From Stenogyne calaminthoides (taxonomy: Eukaryota > Streptophyta > Magnoliopsida > Lamiales > Lamiaceae): 64,000 nucleotides of DNA. This document shows, one piece after another, positions 20,723 through 30,387 of the stretch (positions are counted from its first letter, which is position 1; every line of letters starts with the position of its first letter). A program made the translations under genes and the position numbers. Where the stretch lies: contig JBBCBC010000009.1 of NCBI GenBank assembly GCA_037126765.1, positions 27,674,870-27,738,869 of the forward strand. The letters run 5' to 3'. The notes under the pieces are model-generated. The model ran no database searches and had not been told where the DNA came from. It saw only the letters and a program-made list of their open reading frames with translations.

Positions 20723-21492
20723 GTAATCGGATGAACACGAATGTTCCAGATGAAATAAAAGAAAGAGCTGCTCTCATTTACACCTGAATGGACGTTGCAC
20801 TCATTTTGAATTTCAGAAGTTTGTAACTATACAAAATAAAAACGTGCAATTATTCTAAATAGAAGCATGCAATTATGTTTTCATATTAATAATTGTTTTT
20901 TATATAAATAAATCACACTTTTAAATATAATAAGTTACACACTTTTAAAATATAGGCAATATAACAATCCTTCCGACCTGGGCGTTATCAGCTGACCCGT
21001 TGCAATTAATGTGGTCATTCACTGTTCACACCTATTTAAATAATACCACCAAGTTGGTGGTATTAAAATAATGGGACTTGAACAGTAAAATTCTTTCCAA
21101 ATTCACCCTCGATTTTCATTCGTCGTGTTTTATCTTCTTCCACCCCGAATAATTCCAGCCGCCGATCCACCTCCTTCTCCGCAACCGCATCTACCTCTTT
21201 CTCCGCCGCCCCCAGTTCCTCTCCGCAGTCGCGACGGCAGCGGCTCCACCGCTTTCGAGTTCATCACCAACTTTAGGCGGGTGCCGGAGGAGAACGGGTT
21301 CATGATTGGGTCCGTTTTTGGAGGTGTTAGAATCGAACTTCACAAGTAGATAAACAGCCCAACCGCCGCAACGGAATTCCTCAACACAACGAGATCAAGA
21401 AAAAAGGTATGAAGAGATCTGAAAATGATGAAAATTAAGTTTTGGATCTGAAGTTTGAAAAAAGAAAGAAAAAGAGAATATAAATCTAACCT
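20723..21492. other. Intergenic sequence with a GC-rich patch
   Basis: No recognised gene. A hairpin lies at 21021-21086. At 21125-21349 a plus-strand frame of 74 codons encodes a Pro-rich stretch and then STAFEFITNFRRVPEENGFM. The nucleotide composition is gene-like, but I do not recognise it and no partner exon is visible. It could be a first exon or gene fragment cut off by the LTR insertion at about 21603. Confidence 0.4.
21021..21086. repeat. Imperfect hairpin with perfect 25-nt core
   Basis: The core TAATACCACCAA-G-TTGGTGGTATTA (21041-21065) is perfectly self-complementary. The outer ends ACTGTTCA and TGAACAGT also pair. It is probably a small foldback element. Confidence 0.7.
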
Positions 21493-21602
21493 GGAGAGTT
21501 ATTATCATCTTGGTGGTGGGAAATAATAAATTTGCTGAAGAGGTGGACAAAAATCAGATTTTCAGGCAGCGGATTTAGCAATAAAACCATTTTGTTGAAT
21601 TG
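21493..21602. repeat. Flanking direct repeat A (left of gutted LTR element)
   Basis: AGAGTTATTATCATCTTGGT and the segment TGGACAAAAATCAGATTTTC through GTTGAATTGG recur at 24614-24699, outside the other LTR. The right copy lacks about 27 bp present here. This is far longer than a target-site duplication. Confidence 0.85.
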
Positions 21603-21995
21603 GCTCGTGATTGGGAGGCTCGATATCGAGCCAATTTATCGGCGGATTATTTCGTGATTTCTCCGGAATGAATGAAGGTTTGGGCTTCACTTTAAAAATG
21701 CCCAAACATTTAGAATAATTTAGAATATCCTTTATATATTTTAGATTATGTTTTTTTAATCACCTTTGTTTGTGGACCCAATGTTTTCAAATTCAATGGC
21801 CGATGAATGAGAATATCGAAAAAAAAATTACAACTATTCTCTCTCCTCTAACTATCTCTCTCTCTATCTAATTCTCTCTCCCCCAATTTCTTCAAATCTT
21901 CAAATCTTCATCTCTCACTCTCTTCCTCTGTATGTAATTTACCTTCTTATTTCCAGAAAATTATACAAAATATGGATTTGGGTTTCTTCAATACA
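21603..21995 (+). repeat. Truncated 5' LTR of gutted element
   Basis: Starts within GGCTCGTGATTGGGAGGCTC and ends TTCTTCAATACA. It carries one GGCTCGATATCGAGCC palindrome, where the 3' LTR has several. Confidence 0.65.
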
Positions 21996-21997
21996 AT

Positions 21998-22010
21998 TGG
22001 TATCAAAGCC
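21998..22010 (+). promoter_or_regulatory. PBS, initiator tRNA-Met type
   Basis: TGGTATCAAAGCC, close to the plant consensus TGGTATCAGAGC, lies two bases after the LTR. Confidence 0.75.
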
Positions 22011-22132
22011 CACTATTCTCGGATTGTGGGTTATGAGCCTATTCAGCTTTCAAGGAGGAAAAAGATCTTCCATGAAGGCGATTTAATTGATGATTGGGTA
22101 TAATTGGAAAAGGGTTTCAAGGTATTCAAGGT

Positions 22133-22625
22133 ATGAACCCCTTACCTAAAGTCGATTTTCCCCATTTTGATGGTACTCGTCTTAGGCTTTGGATCCTGAA
22201 ATGAAATGGGTATTTTAAATGTATTCCTGATATAATGGATTCACAAAAAATCAAAACTAGCGTGTGTGCACTTTGAGGGTAAAACACATTGGTGTCAAAA
22301 TTCAAATTAAAACAAATAGATATTACATGGCAACAATTTTTAGAAGTGTTATCTCGCTAGATTTGAGGGATATAAAGAATTTAAAATTAATCGAGAATTT
22401 GATAAATTAAGGCTGGTGGTTCTTTCGGATTATGTAGAAAGATTTGTAGAATTAAAGGTTGAGTTGCTACTATTGAACAACAACGATTTTTTCGAAGAGT
22501 ATATTTTGTTGCTAGTTTTATTAATGGGCTCATTTGAAGAATCACAAGCTTTCATCACAAAGTTTGGTGAACAAACAAAGGAAGGAAGAATTTGGAAACT
22601 ATTGAAGCCATCACTAAAAAGATAA
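22133..22625 (+). pseudogene. Degenerate gag of gutted element, first copy
   Basis: Starts MNPLPKVDFPHFDGTRLRLW at the ATG 22133, then frame breaks. The frame 22416-22625 holds DYVERFVELKVELLL and FEEYILLLVLLMG, the usual helical Gag core. It is broken and truncated. Confidence 0.65.
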
Positions 22626-22788
22626 CTATTGAAGAAGATGAATTATCTTATATTGAAATGGCGAGGGATTCAGATCAACTTGAGAGCATCAAGACCTATG
22701 AGATGGAATCATATGTCGCAAAGAGATTTTCGAACAAAAACGGCCTCGAGATGGCTCAATTTACTCAGAGGATTTGACTGCTAAAGGT

Positions 22789-22956
22789 ATGCAGATCGTA
22801 AACCCTTTACCCAAGATTGAAATTCCTATGTTTGGTGGGTTTCATCCTAGATTTTGGATTGTGGAAAATAATAGTTGTGATAATGTGAAAAATTGTAGTA
22901 GTAAGATGGAATCAATTATGTCCCGATGTGGGAAAGGAGTTTTCCAATTAATGTGA
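22789..22956 (+). pseudogene. Second gag N-terminus in the same element
   Basis: VNPLPKIEIPMFGGFHPRFW repeats the N-terminal motif seen at 22133. The element therefore carries two gag starts about 650 bp apart. It is probably a tandem duplication or a junction of two deleted elements. Confidence 0.55.
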
Positions 22957-23063
22957 AGGAAATAGGGAATTGTTTTTCAAGATGGCGATGGGTTTGATTA
23001 ATTGGAGTGCTAATGGGGATAACAGAGGCTCATTTCTTTCATGTGAATTTAGTATGATAGAGC

Positions 23064-23531
23064 TTGGTTGGTGGGCGGAAATGCCATTGTAATCCAAAAC
23101 CTAGTGACCAAAAAAAATTCACAATTGGAGAGTTCGCTTTTTTAGCTTTTGGTGAAACGGTTATCGTGGGTATTTTAACTATTGGCATCAGGAACAAACA
23201 TGAGGAAGTGAGAAGGTTTTCTATGGCTGCAATTCTGGTCTTTGTTGGGAAACCGAAAGAATTCAATGTGAAGGTTTTCTATGGCACTTTTGAAGTGACT
23301 TTTATTCACGTTTATGGTGGGTGTGTTCTTCATATTGGTTCTTCTATAATGAATATTGACAGATTTTACATTGGAGATGAATGCAGTTGTTTCTTGGTTA
23401 ATCCTGAAGAAGTGGCGCATTGTAAGGCGTGTTGGGGTATGATGGAGAGTACAACTTTGTTGAGTATTTTCATTGAATTTTGGGAATTTAAAGGATATTC
23501 ATGTTTGCAAATGCATCAGGTTCATGAGTAG
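23064..23531 (+). CDS. Unrecognised 155-codon ORF inside the gutted element
   Basis: An intact open frame with a Lys-rich start, a hydrophobic run (FAFLAFGETVIVGILTIGI), the segment FNVKVFYGTFEVTFIHVYGG, and a Cys-containing part (GDECSCFLVNPEEVAHCKACW). It lies where protease, RT and integrase should be. I recognise no retroelement domain. It may be decayed element sequence, a captured host fragment, or a chance open frame. No function is proposed. Confidence 0.35.
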   Translation: MVGGRKCHCNPKPSDQKKFTIGEFAFLAFGETVIVGILTIGIRNKHEEVRRFSMAAILVFVGKPKEFNVKVFYGTFEVTFIHVYGGCVLHIGSSIMNIDRFYIGDECSCFLVNPEEVAHCKACWGMMESTTLLSIFIEFWEFKGYSCLQMHQVHE

Positions 23532-23816
23532 ACCTGCAAAGTTTGACACATCTATGATCAAGGGAATTTCCAAGGGACTTAGGGAAATTATTTTCTTTAA
23601 TAATGATACCACTGTTCAGAATTGCCATCTTAATGGCTATGCCTTTTGTGTTATTGGGATGGATTATGGTGTGTGGATGAAAAATAGTAGAAACACCTAT
23701 AACAAGTGGGATGAGGGGGTTTGTTGCAAATACCAGATTCAAGATTGCATTGAATGGACTCCGCTCAAGTTGAAAAATTATTTATCTAATAAAGTGAAGC
23801 AGTTGATTTACACCTT

Positions 23817-23910
23817 CTGGAGGATGCTACAATCACGAGCAGTTGGACGAATATCAAATTTTGGATGCAAGACTTCTCGATTTAAATCATTGGGGACAAT
23901 GATCTCAAAA
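23817..23910 (+). pseudogene. Integrase C-terminal tail remnant
   Basis: In a frame shifted from the long ORF the sequence reads LEDATITSSWTNIKFWMQDF, the characteristic end of chromovirus integrases (LEDATW...). It stops just before the purine tract and the 3' LTR. Confidence 0.55.
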
Positions 23911-23922
23911 ACGGGGGAGTAT

Positions 23923-24582
23923 TGTCATGATCATGAGTTGGGAACGAAAGGAGAAGCTTCTCGAGGTGGAGTTGGCTACGGCTCATGATTAGAGTGAATT
24001 TATTCGAAGGAAGGAAGGCCTGAGTCTCGGGATATGCCCGAGAAAGTCTCGTGAGTGAACGAAGAAACTGAGGCTCAGGATCCACCAGAGCCAATTTATC
24101 TTGGCGAGATTCGATCGGGATCCACCTGAGCCAATTCATCCGAAGCGAGATTCGGAGGCTCGGGATCCACGAGCCAATTCATCTGAAGCCGAGATGCGGC
24201 CTAGATTCTACTCGAATTTTATCTGAAAGAGATATCGAGGCTCGATTCCCCGAGCCAAAAACATCTCGAAGCCGATCCGAATGAATGAGGAAAAAAAAAA
24301 TGGGCCCAAACATTTAGAATAATTTAGAATATTTTATTTTATTTTTTTTTTTTCAATCACCAAAGAATATCCTTTGTTGTGTGGACCCAATGTTGATATA
24401 AATAATTAGATGAATGAGAATATCAGAAAAATTACAACTATTCTCTCTCCTCTAACTATCTCTCTCTCTATCTAATTCTCTCTCCCCCAATTTCTTCAAA
24501 TCTTCAAATCTTCATCTCTCACTCTCTTCCTCTGTATGTAATTTACCTTCTTATTTCCAGAAAATTATACAAAAATATGGAT
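23923..24582 (+). repeat. 3' LTR of gutted element
   Basis: Begins TGTCATGATCATGAG after GGGGGAGTAT. It contains a palindrome array (24019-24280) and the block shared with the 5' LTR. The last ~15 bp of the LTR seen at the left end are missing here. Confidence 0.65.
24019..24280. repeat. Array of GGCTCG...CGAGCC palindromes
   Basis: At least five imperfect palindromes of the form GAGGCTCGGGATCCACGAGCC are spaced about 40-60 bp apart, most followed by AATTCATC or AATTTATC and a GAAGC-GAGAT linker. Only one such palindrome is in the 5' LTR. Confidence 0.75.
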
Positions 24583-24613
24583 GTTTGTGTCGGTAGCGCT
24601 GGGTACGCTACAT

Positions 24614-24699
24614 AGAGTTATTATCATCTTGGTCCAAGATGGACAAAAATCAGATTTTCAGGCAGCGGATTTAGCAATAAAACCATTTTGTTGAATTGG
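24614..24699. repeat. Flanking direct repeat A' (right copy)
   Basis: Matches 21493-21602 minus a 27-bp internal segment. It sits 32 bp beyond the 3' LTR and runs into the minisatellite. Confidence 0.85.
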
Positions 24700-24851
24700 G
24701 TATGAATTGCTTTGGGTTTCTTCAATTGGGTATGAACTTGGGTATGAATTGCTTTGGGTTTCTTCAATTGGGTATGATTATTGGGTATGAATTGCTCTGG
24801 GTTTCTTCAATTGGGTATGAATTGCTTTGGGTTTCTTCAATTGGGTATGAA
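24696..24851. repeat. 30-bp minisatellite
   Basis: Four full units TTGGGTATGAATTGCTTTGG + GTTTCTTCAA, at 24696, 24738, 24781 and 24811, with partial TTGGGTATGA units between and after them. Confidence 0.9.
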
Positions 24852-26155
24852 AGAGATAATTAAATTCACCAATTGGGTATGAATTCCCCATTGTTATGTT
24901 CTTCTGGTCTCTTTCTCATACTAAAATTGGGAAAATTTCGGCGGTGAACACAGAGAAGATTTGAAACTTGCTTTATGAAATTTGATGAAACTTTGCGGTC
25001 ATCAAACTTGCGGTGAACACGTAGCAGCCCCATTTTGATTTGATGATTGAATATGTTAAAGAAGACGAGGACAAAGTAGTAATTTGTTAATATTTTTAAT
25101 TTTATTTTATTCATTTTTAATACATCCTACCAATTAAAATATAACATTTAACATTATCTTTTAAATAATTCTACCAATTAATTTAGTAGCATCTTTTTTC
25201 GTTAAAATAGTAACGAGATTAATATTTAAGAGATTTATATGTAGCCTGCCAATATGGCCTTAACAAAATTTATTGGGCCTACGTTCTTGATCAACTATAC
25301 CTAGTAGGCTAGTACCTATCTGGGGTACGGATCAGACTATCGCAAGAGTGATTTGGGTCTATGGGGCTACGACTCGATTTATTAAAAGAGTGATTTGCAA
25401 GGGATGCAATTAATACACTTGAATTTAATTTTAATTTGGATAAAATATCTACACTATAAATATTAAATAATGAACCCTAAATCATAATTTATTTGGGTTG
25501 GGTGAACTATAAATTTCGGACCGAGTGAACCATAAACTACTCCGATCGAATTTGAGCCCGAGTTGAAAAGAAAAAAACAGAAATTAAAATTAAAAGCAAA
25601 CTAAAATTGAAAAAAAAAAATTAAAACTAAAAAAATTAGAAAAAAAAGAGTCTTAAAATTAAATTGCACTAAATTAATTTGGTGCAAATGATGTACAGAA
25701 AAATTTACCTTATTAAAATTCGACTCAGCATTTTTAGTGAATAAGTCAAATTTAATTTTTTTTAAAAACTTATTTATTTATTAAGGCTAAACTTTAGACT
25801 TTTTAGAAAGTCTTTTAAGTTGAATATGCAGTTTAAATATATAATACTATTCAATATAAAAAATATTATATATTTTAATTAATTATTTATGTTAATATAA
25901 TTATATAATTAATAATATAAATATAAAATAATTATATAATTAAATAAATTGTTCAATTAAATAAGCTTAAAATCTTGTTAAAACTAGAACAAAATTTACC
26001 AATCTTATTATCAAAATTTTAATATATATATTTTTTAAATTTTATATTTAAAGTGAAATATGCTTAAAAAAGGTTTTATCAGACTTTTTGGCCCTGCTCG
26101 TTTATTATAAAGACTAGACTTGAACTTACTAAAAAGTCTATCATAAATAACAGGT
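24852..26155. other. Intergenic AT-rich sequence
   Basis: No gene recognised. It contains A-rich low-complexity stretches near 25560-25660 and long AT stretches at 25780-26060. Confidence 0.55.
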
Positions 26156-26160
26156 CAGAC

Positions 26161-26574
26161 TGTTGGGTTGTGGAGTTTGAGTCGGAGAAGGAATCCAGCA
26201 AGGGCGAGGCGCTCGACCATGGTGTTAGGTCGAGCACTTCTGCTCGACCAAAGGAGGTCGAGCGCGATGGGAGACCAGAGCATTGGAGGTATTTCGAGTG
26301 GCGTCGATCGGCCAGGCAGCTCGACCAAGGCCCGTGGTCGGCGGGGTTCATGTTGTCTTGCGTGAATTAGGGCTTTGGCCCGTGTCTTATTTAAATACCT
26401 TGACTCATTGTATTTGCCTCTTTTTGTAAAAAAAATAACACACTAAAAAAATAGTGAATCTCTGGCTTGGTAGTGCCCCCTGGACGTAGTCATTCTGTAT
26501 TTGGGTAACAAATTGTTTGTCTCTAAATTCTAGTTCTATTATTTTCTCCATAATTGCTTGTTTAATTCCTAACA
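26161..26574 (+). repeat. 5' LTR of Tork element
   Basis: 414 bp, TGTTGGGTTGTGG to AATTCCTAACA. The U3 part carries alternating CTCGACC and GGTCGAG motifs at 26212, 26228, 26243, 26256 and 26330. Confidence 0.93.
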
Positions 26575-26576
26575 AC

Positions 26577-26589
26577 TGGTATCAAGAGC
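26577..26589 (+). promoter_or_regulatory. PBS, initiator tRNA-Met type
   Basis: TGGTATCAAGAGC, two bases after the 5' LTR. Confidence 0.85.
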
Positions 26590-26620
26590 ATCTGGTTAGA
26601 GGGATCTGTGGAGAGCAATT

Positions 26621-27425
26621 ATGATGGCTGAATGAAAATCGCCTGTTGAGAAGTTTGATGGAGCGGTTTTGGATTCTGAGAAATTGCAGATTGAGGATAC
26701 TGTCTTTGTAAAGATCTGTATCAAGATTGGGTGAAACGACTGAAGATATGAAGGACTGACGAGTGGAAGTTCTTTGGATAGGAAGGCGATGAGTGTGGTT
26801 CGTCTGTCGTTATCCAGAACAAATAAGCCGCATCGGTGAAAGCAAAAACCACAAAGGAGATCTTAGAGATATTGACAAGATGTATGAAAAACCGTCTGCG
26901 CGAACAAGGTTCATCGATGCGAGGTTATTCAACCTGAGGATGGCGGAGGATCTTGTGGTAGTTAACCATCTCAACGAAGTTCAATATGATCATAGCCCAA
27001 TTGAGCTCGGTTGAGATTGATTTTGATGATGAAGTTCAATTCTTAATTTTGTTATCTTCTTTACCAGGAAAGTTGGAGTGAAGCGGAAGCTACCATAAGT
27101 GTTTCAAATGGGTAAAGTGAAACTAAAATTCGATGAGGTTAGTGATTTGGTCATGGCGAAGAAATTCGCAGAAAGAGTTAGGTGTGGCCACATGATCCGC
27201 TTTGAATACGGAAATAGAGGCGGATCTGAATCGAGGAAAACCAAATGGGGTAGATCGAAGTCGAGGGCAAAGATAAGCCCAAGAAGGATAAGAGTAAGGT
27301 TGAGTGTTACAAATGTCATGAGCTTGGTCATTACAAAGAGAAGCAAGGCACAAGGAATGAACCAAACAAGAATGACAACTCGGCCCAACGTTGCAGATCG
27401 ATGAGGACTCGGATGCATTGATTAC
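26621..27425 (+). pseudogene. Tork element gag, frame-broken
   Basis: Capsid-like protein. The ATG at 26621 is followed by a TGA at the fifth codon (26633), where Trp is expected, then by frame changes. Recognisable pieces are PVEKFDG, a MAEDLVVVNHLNE segment at 26939 on, and the zinc knuckle CYKCHELGHYK (Cys codon at 27305), whose last Cys is lost to a frameshift. Confidence 0.75.
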
Positions 27426-27439
27426 GAGTGTAAGCGATC

Positions 27440-27482
27440 CATTGAGTCGTGGGTGTTAGATTTCGGAGCATCGTTTCATTAG
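27440..27482 (+). pseudogene. Tork element protease active site, mutated
   Basis: The frame reads SWVLDFGASFH then a stop. The catalytic Asp codon is at 27459, but the following Ser of D-S-G is Phe (TTC at 27462). As written, the protease would be inactive. Confidence 0.7.
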
Positions 27483-28436
27483 ATGCGGCAAAGATGTTGC
27501 GTAATGGATAAGTACACTTCCGGGAACTTTGGGAGGGTTTATCTAGCTGATGATGAGCCGTTGGAAATCAAAGGGAATGAGAATGTTCGGATTAAGACAC
27601 CAAATGGGACTGTGTTACAGTTGAAAGATGTGAGACATATTCCTGGTTTGAAGAGGAATTTGATTTCAATTGGTCAACTTGATAATGAGGGCTACAAGGT
27701 GACTTTTGGGTGTAACATGTGGAAGATATCCAAAGGTGTCACGGTAGTGGCTCGAGGAAATAAAGAGGGGACATTGTATATGACAGGCAACACCCGGGAT
27801 AACATTGCTCTTGCTAGTGAAAAAGGGAATGCAAGTCTGTGGCATTGTCGTCTAGGCCATATGAGTGAAAAGGGGATGAAAGTTATGTGCTCGAAGGGTA
27901 AACTGTCAGACCTCAAGACAGTTGACATTGGTTTGTGTGAGGACTGTGTATTCGGAAAACAAAAAAGGTGAGTTTTTTTTGAAGGGAGGCGGGGGCTTTG
28001 AAGAAGAAGGTTCGGAGTTAGTTCACAAAGTGATTTGTGGGGTCCAAGACAAGTGACATCCCTTGGTGGAGCATCATATTACATGACTTTCATTGACGAC
28101 TCTACGAGGAAGGTATGGGTTTATTTCTTGAAAAATAAGTCTGATGCCTTTAATGCTTTCAAGAAGTGGAAGGCTCTTGTAGAAACTGAAACAGGTCTCA
28201 AGGTGAAGTGTTTGAGATCTGATAATAGTGGAGAGTACGAGCTCCGTGAGTTCAAGGAATTCTGTGAGGCGATTGGAATTCGGATGGAGAAAACCGTGAG
28301 AGGAACCCCACAGCAGAATGGCGTGGCAGAACGTATGAACAGGACCCTATGTGAACATGCTAGGAGCATGAGATTGAAGTATGGGCTGCCAAAGATGTTT
28401 TGGGCAAGAGCGATTAACACTGGCAAACTTACTTGA
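27483..28436 (+). pseudogene. Tork element integrase, C-terminus deleted
   Basis: The pre-integrase zinc finger has LWHCRLGH and CEDC (27483-27971). The core has catalytic Asp in SDLWGP (28032), Asp in RSDNSGEY (28221) and Glu in GVAERMN (28329). A frameshift near 27965 splits finger from core. After the WARAINT segment the frame changes and the usual ~80-residue C-terminal region (SHLRVFGC...GYR type) is absent: the EEAWSGKE segment joins directly to VMYKDR, an in-frame internal deletion. Confidence 0.85.
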
Positions 28437-29347
28437 TAAACAGAGGACCCTCAACTCCTTTGGAAAATGACATACCGGAGGAGGCCTGGTCGGGAAAGGA
28501 GGTGATGTACAAAGACAGGTTGGGGAAATCCAAAGAAGGTGATTCTGAGTCTCAGGTTGTGGATTTGGACATTTCGAACTCGGGTGGGAGCAAGGGGGTT
28601 CTAGATGATCAGGTGATTGTTGAGGAAGAACCAAGTACACCACCACCAACAATTCCGCTGCGGAGACCCACGAGAGATCGGAGATCTCCTGATAGGTATT
28701 CACCCTCCCTCCATTATTTATTGTTAACTGATGGTGGTAAACCTGAATGTTATGCTGAGGCAACACGTAGTGAACAGGTGGACAAGTGGAAACTTGCAAT
28801 GGATGATGAGATGAATTCATTGATGACCAACGGAACTTGGGAGCTTGTTGAGCTTCCTAAGGGCAAGAAAGCACTGCATAACAAGTGGGTTTACAGAATA
28901 AAAGAGGAGGCTGATGGAAGCAAACGCTACAAGGCAAGATTGGTTGTGAAGGGGTTTCAGCAGAAACATGATATTGACTATACTGATATTTTTACTCCAG
29001 TGGTGAAGCTAACTACCATTCGATTGGTTCTGAGTCTGGTGGCTGCAGAAAATTTGGTGTTAGAACAGATGGACGTGAAAACCGTCTTTCTTCATGGTGA
29101 TTTAGATGAGGACATCTACATGAAGCAACCGGAGGGATACTTGTCTAAGGGGAGTAGTGAGCTAGTTTGCAAGTTGAAGAAGAGCTTGTATGGTCTGAAA
29201 CAAGCTCCATTACAGTGGTACAAGAAGTTTGATGGGTTCATGCACGAGATTAAGATCAATAGGTGTGAGGTGACCATTATTGTCATTACTTCAAGAGGTA
29301 TGATGATGGTTATATCATTTTGCTATTATATGTTGATGACATGTTGA
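28433..29347 (+). CDS. Tork element reverse transcriptase
   Basis: Open for 304 codons. After a variable linker (SESQVVDLDISN), the RT begins near residue 115 with WKLAMDDEMNSLMTNGTWEL. It continues through ARLVVKGFQQKHDIDYTDIF, MDVKTVFLHGDLDEDIYMKQ and SLYGLKQAPLQWYKKF. A frameshift near 29270 moves the catalytic YVDD (29329-29340) into another frame, where the ORF ends. Upstream it is fused to the remains of the integrase. Confidence 0.85.
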   Translation: MINRGPSTPLENDIPEEAWSGKEVMYKDRLGKSKEGDSESQVVDLDISNSGGSKGVLDDQVIVEEEPSTPPPTIPLRRPTRDRRSPDRYSPSLHYLLLTDGGKPECYAEATRSEQVDKWKLAMDDEMNSLMTNGTWELVELPKGKKALHNKWVYRIKEEADGSKRYKARLVVKGFQQKHDIDYTDIFTPVVKLTTIRLVLSLVAAENLVLEQMDVKTVFLHGDLDEDIYMKQPEGYLSKGSSELVCKLKKSLYGLKQAPLQWYKKFDGFMHEIKINRCEVTIIVITSRGMMMVISFCYYMLMTC

Positions 29348-29522
29348 TAGCGGGGCTCTATTTTCGGTAGGTGAGCAAGTTGAAGAAAAAAAATATCCGA
29401 AAGGTTTGCTATGAAGGAGGACCTTGGAGAGGCAAGCAAATCTTGGATATCTTGAATCGATCGTGACAAAGGTGGCGGGAAAGTTGTATCTTTCACAGTG
29501 AATACATGAAAACATAAAAGTC

Positions 29523-30328
29523 TTGGAGAGATTTAGTTTGGAAGATGCAAAGCCGGTTCGGGTCCGATTGGGAAGTCGGGTTCAAGCTATCAACAAGGAC
29601 TCACCTAGTAGCGAAGAGGAGCGGACCTACATGCAAAACACTCAGTATGCTTCAACAATTGGAAGTTTGATGTATGCTATGGTGTGTACAAGACCTGATA
29701 TTGCACAAGCGGTGGGAGTTGTTAGCCGGTTTATAGGCAATCCGGGTAAACAACATTGGGAGGCCGTGAAGTGGATCCTAAGGTACTTGAGAGGTACTAC
29801 TGAACAAGCTTTGTGCTTTGAGGGCAAAAGCGTTGGGTTGGCAGAATATGTTGATGCAGACTTGACATCAAATGATCTCGACAAAAGAAGGAGTACTACA
29901 GGGTATGTGTTTACTTTTGGTGGTACAACTATCTCTTGGGCTTCTAAGTTGCAAAAGATCGTAGCTCAGTCCTGCAGAGCAGCAGTACGTTGCGCTTATT
30001 GTGGCCCCAGAAAGAAATGGTTTGGTTGCAGAATCTGTTGTGTGAGTTGGGGAAGGAGCAAAAGGATAGTATTCTGTATAGTGACAGTCAGAGTGTTATT
30101 CACTTGGTGAAGAATTCGGCCTTTCACTCGAGGATGAAGCACATTGAGTTGAGGTCTCATTACATTCGTTACCTCATCGAGAACAAGATCTTACAGCTGA
30201 TGAAGATCCGGGGAAGTGAGAATCCTGCTGACATGTTGACTAAGGTTGTGACCTTAGAGAAGTTGAAGTTATGCATGACTTCAACTGGCCTTGAAAACGA
30301 GCATAAGGCCGACACTACTACCCGATGA
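29523..30328 (+). pseudogene. Tork element RNase H
   Basis: Removes RNA from the RNA-DNA hybrid. It contains RPDIAQAVGVVSRFIGNPGK (end of RT), YVDADLTSNDLDKRRSTTGY with a catalytic Asp, SWASKLQKIVAQS, then after a frameshift near 29980 the ILYSDSQSVIHLVKN and HIELRSHYIRYLIE segments. It ends at TGA 30326-30328. The frame break removes the Glu-containing ALSTTEAEY motif. Confidence 0.8.
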
Positions 30329-30380
30329 GAAAACCGATTGGAATGGGGGGAGACAAGTTACGGTTGAGCCGGGTCTCGGT

Positions 30381-30387
30381 GGGAGAT
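30381..30387 (+). promoter_or_regulatory. Polypurine tract
   Basis: GGTGGGAGAT directly precedes the 3' LTR, the usual plus-strand primer position. Confidence 0.7.

Larger units (their letters stand above)
21603..24582 (+). mobile_element. Gutted chromovirus-like Ty3/gypsy element
   Basis: Two LTR copies share a 170-bp block (21807-21980 and 24411-24582; TTACAACTATTCTCTCTCCT...). A tRNA-Met-type PBS follows the first, and a purine tract AAAAACGGGGGAG precedes the second. The interior of about 1.9 kb has gag beginnings and the extreme C-terminus of integrase, but protease, RT, RNase H and the integrase core are missing. It is therefore a large-deletion derivative that cannot move on its own. 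The gag style (LPKVDFPHFDGT, then YVERFVELK) and the LEDAT integrase tail suggest a chromovirus. The 5' LTR appears truncated at its left end. Confidence 0.72.
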
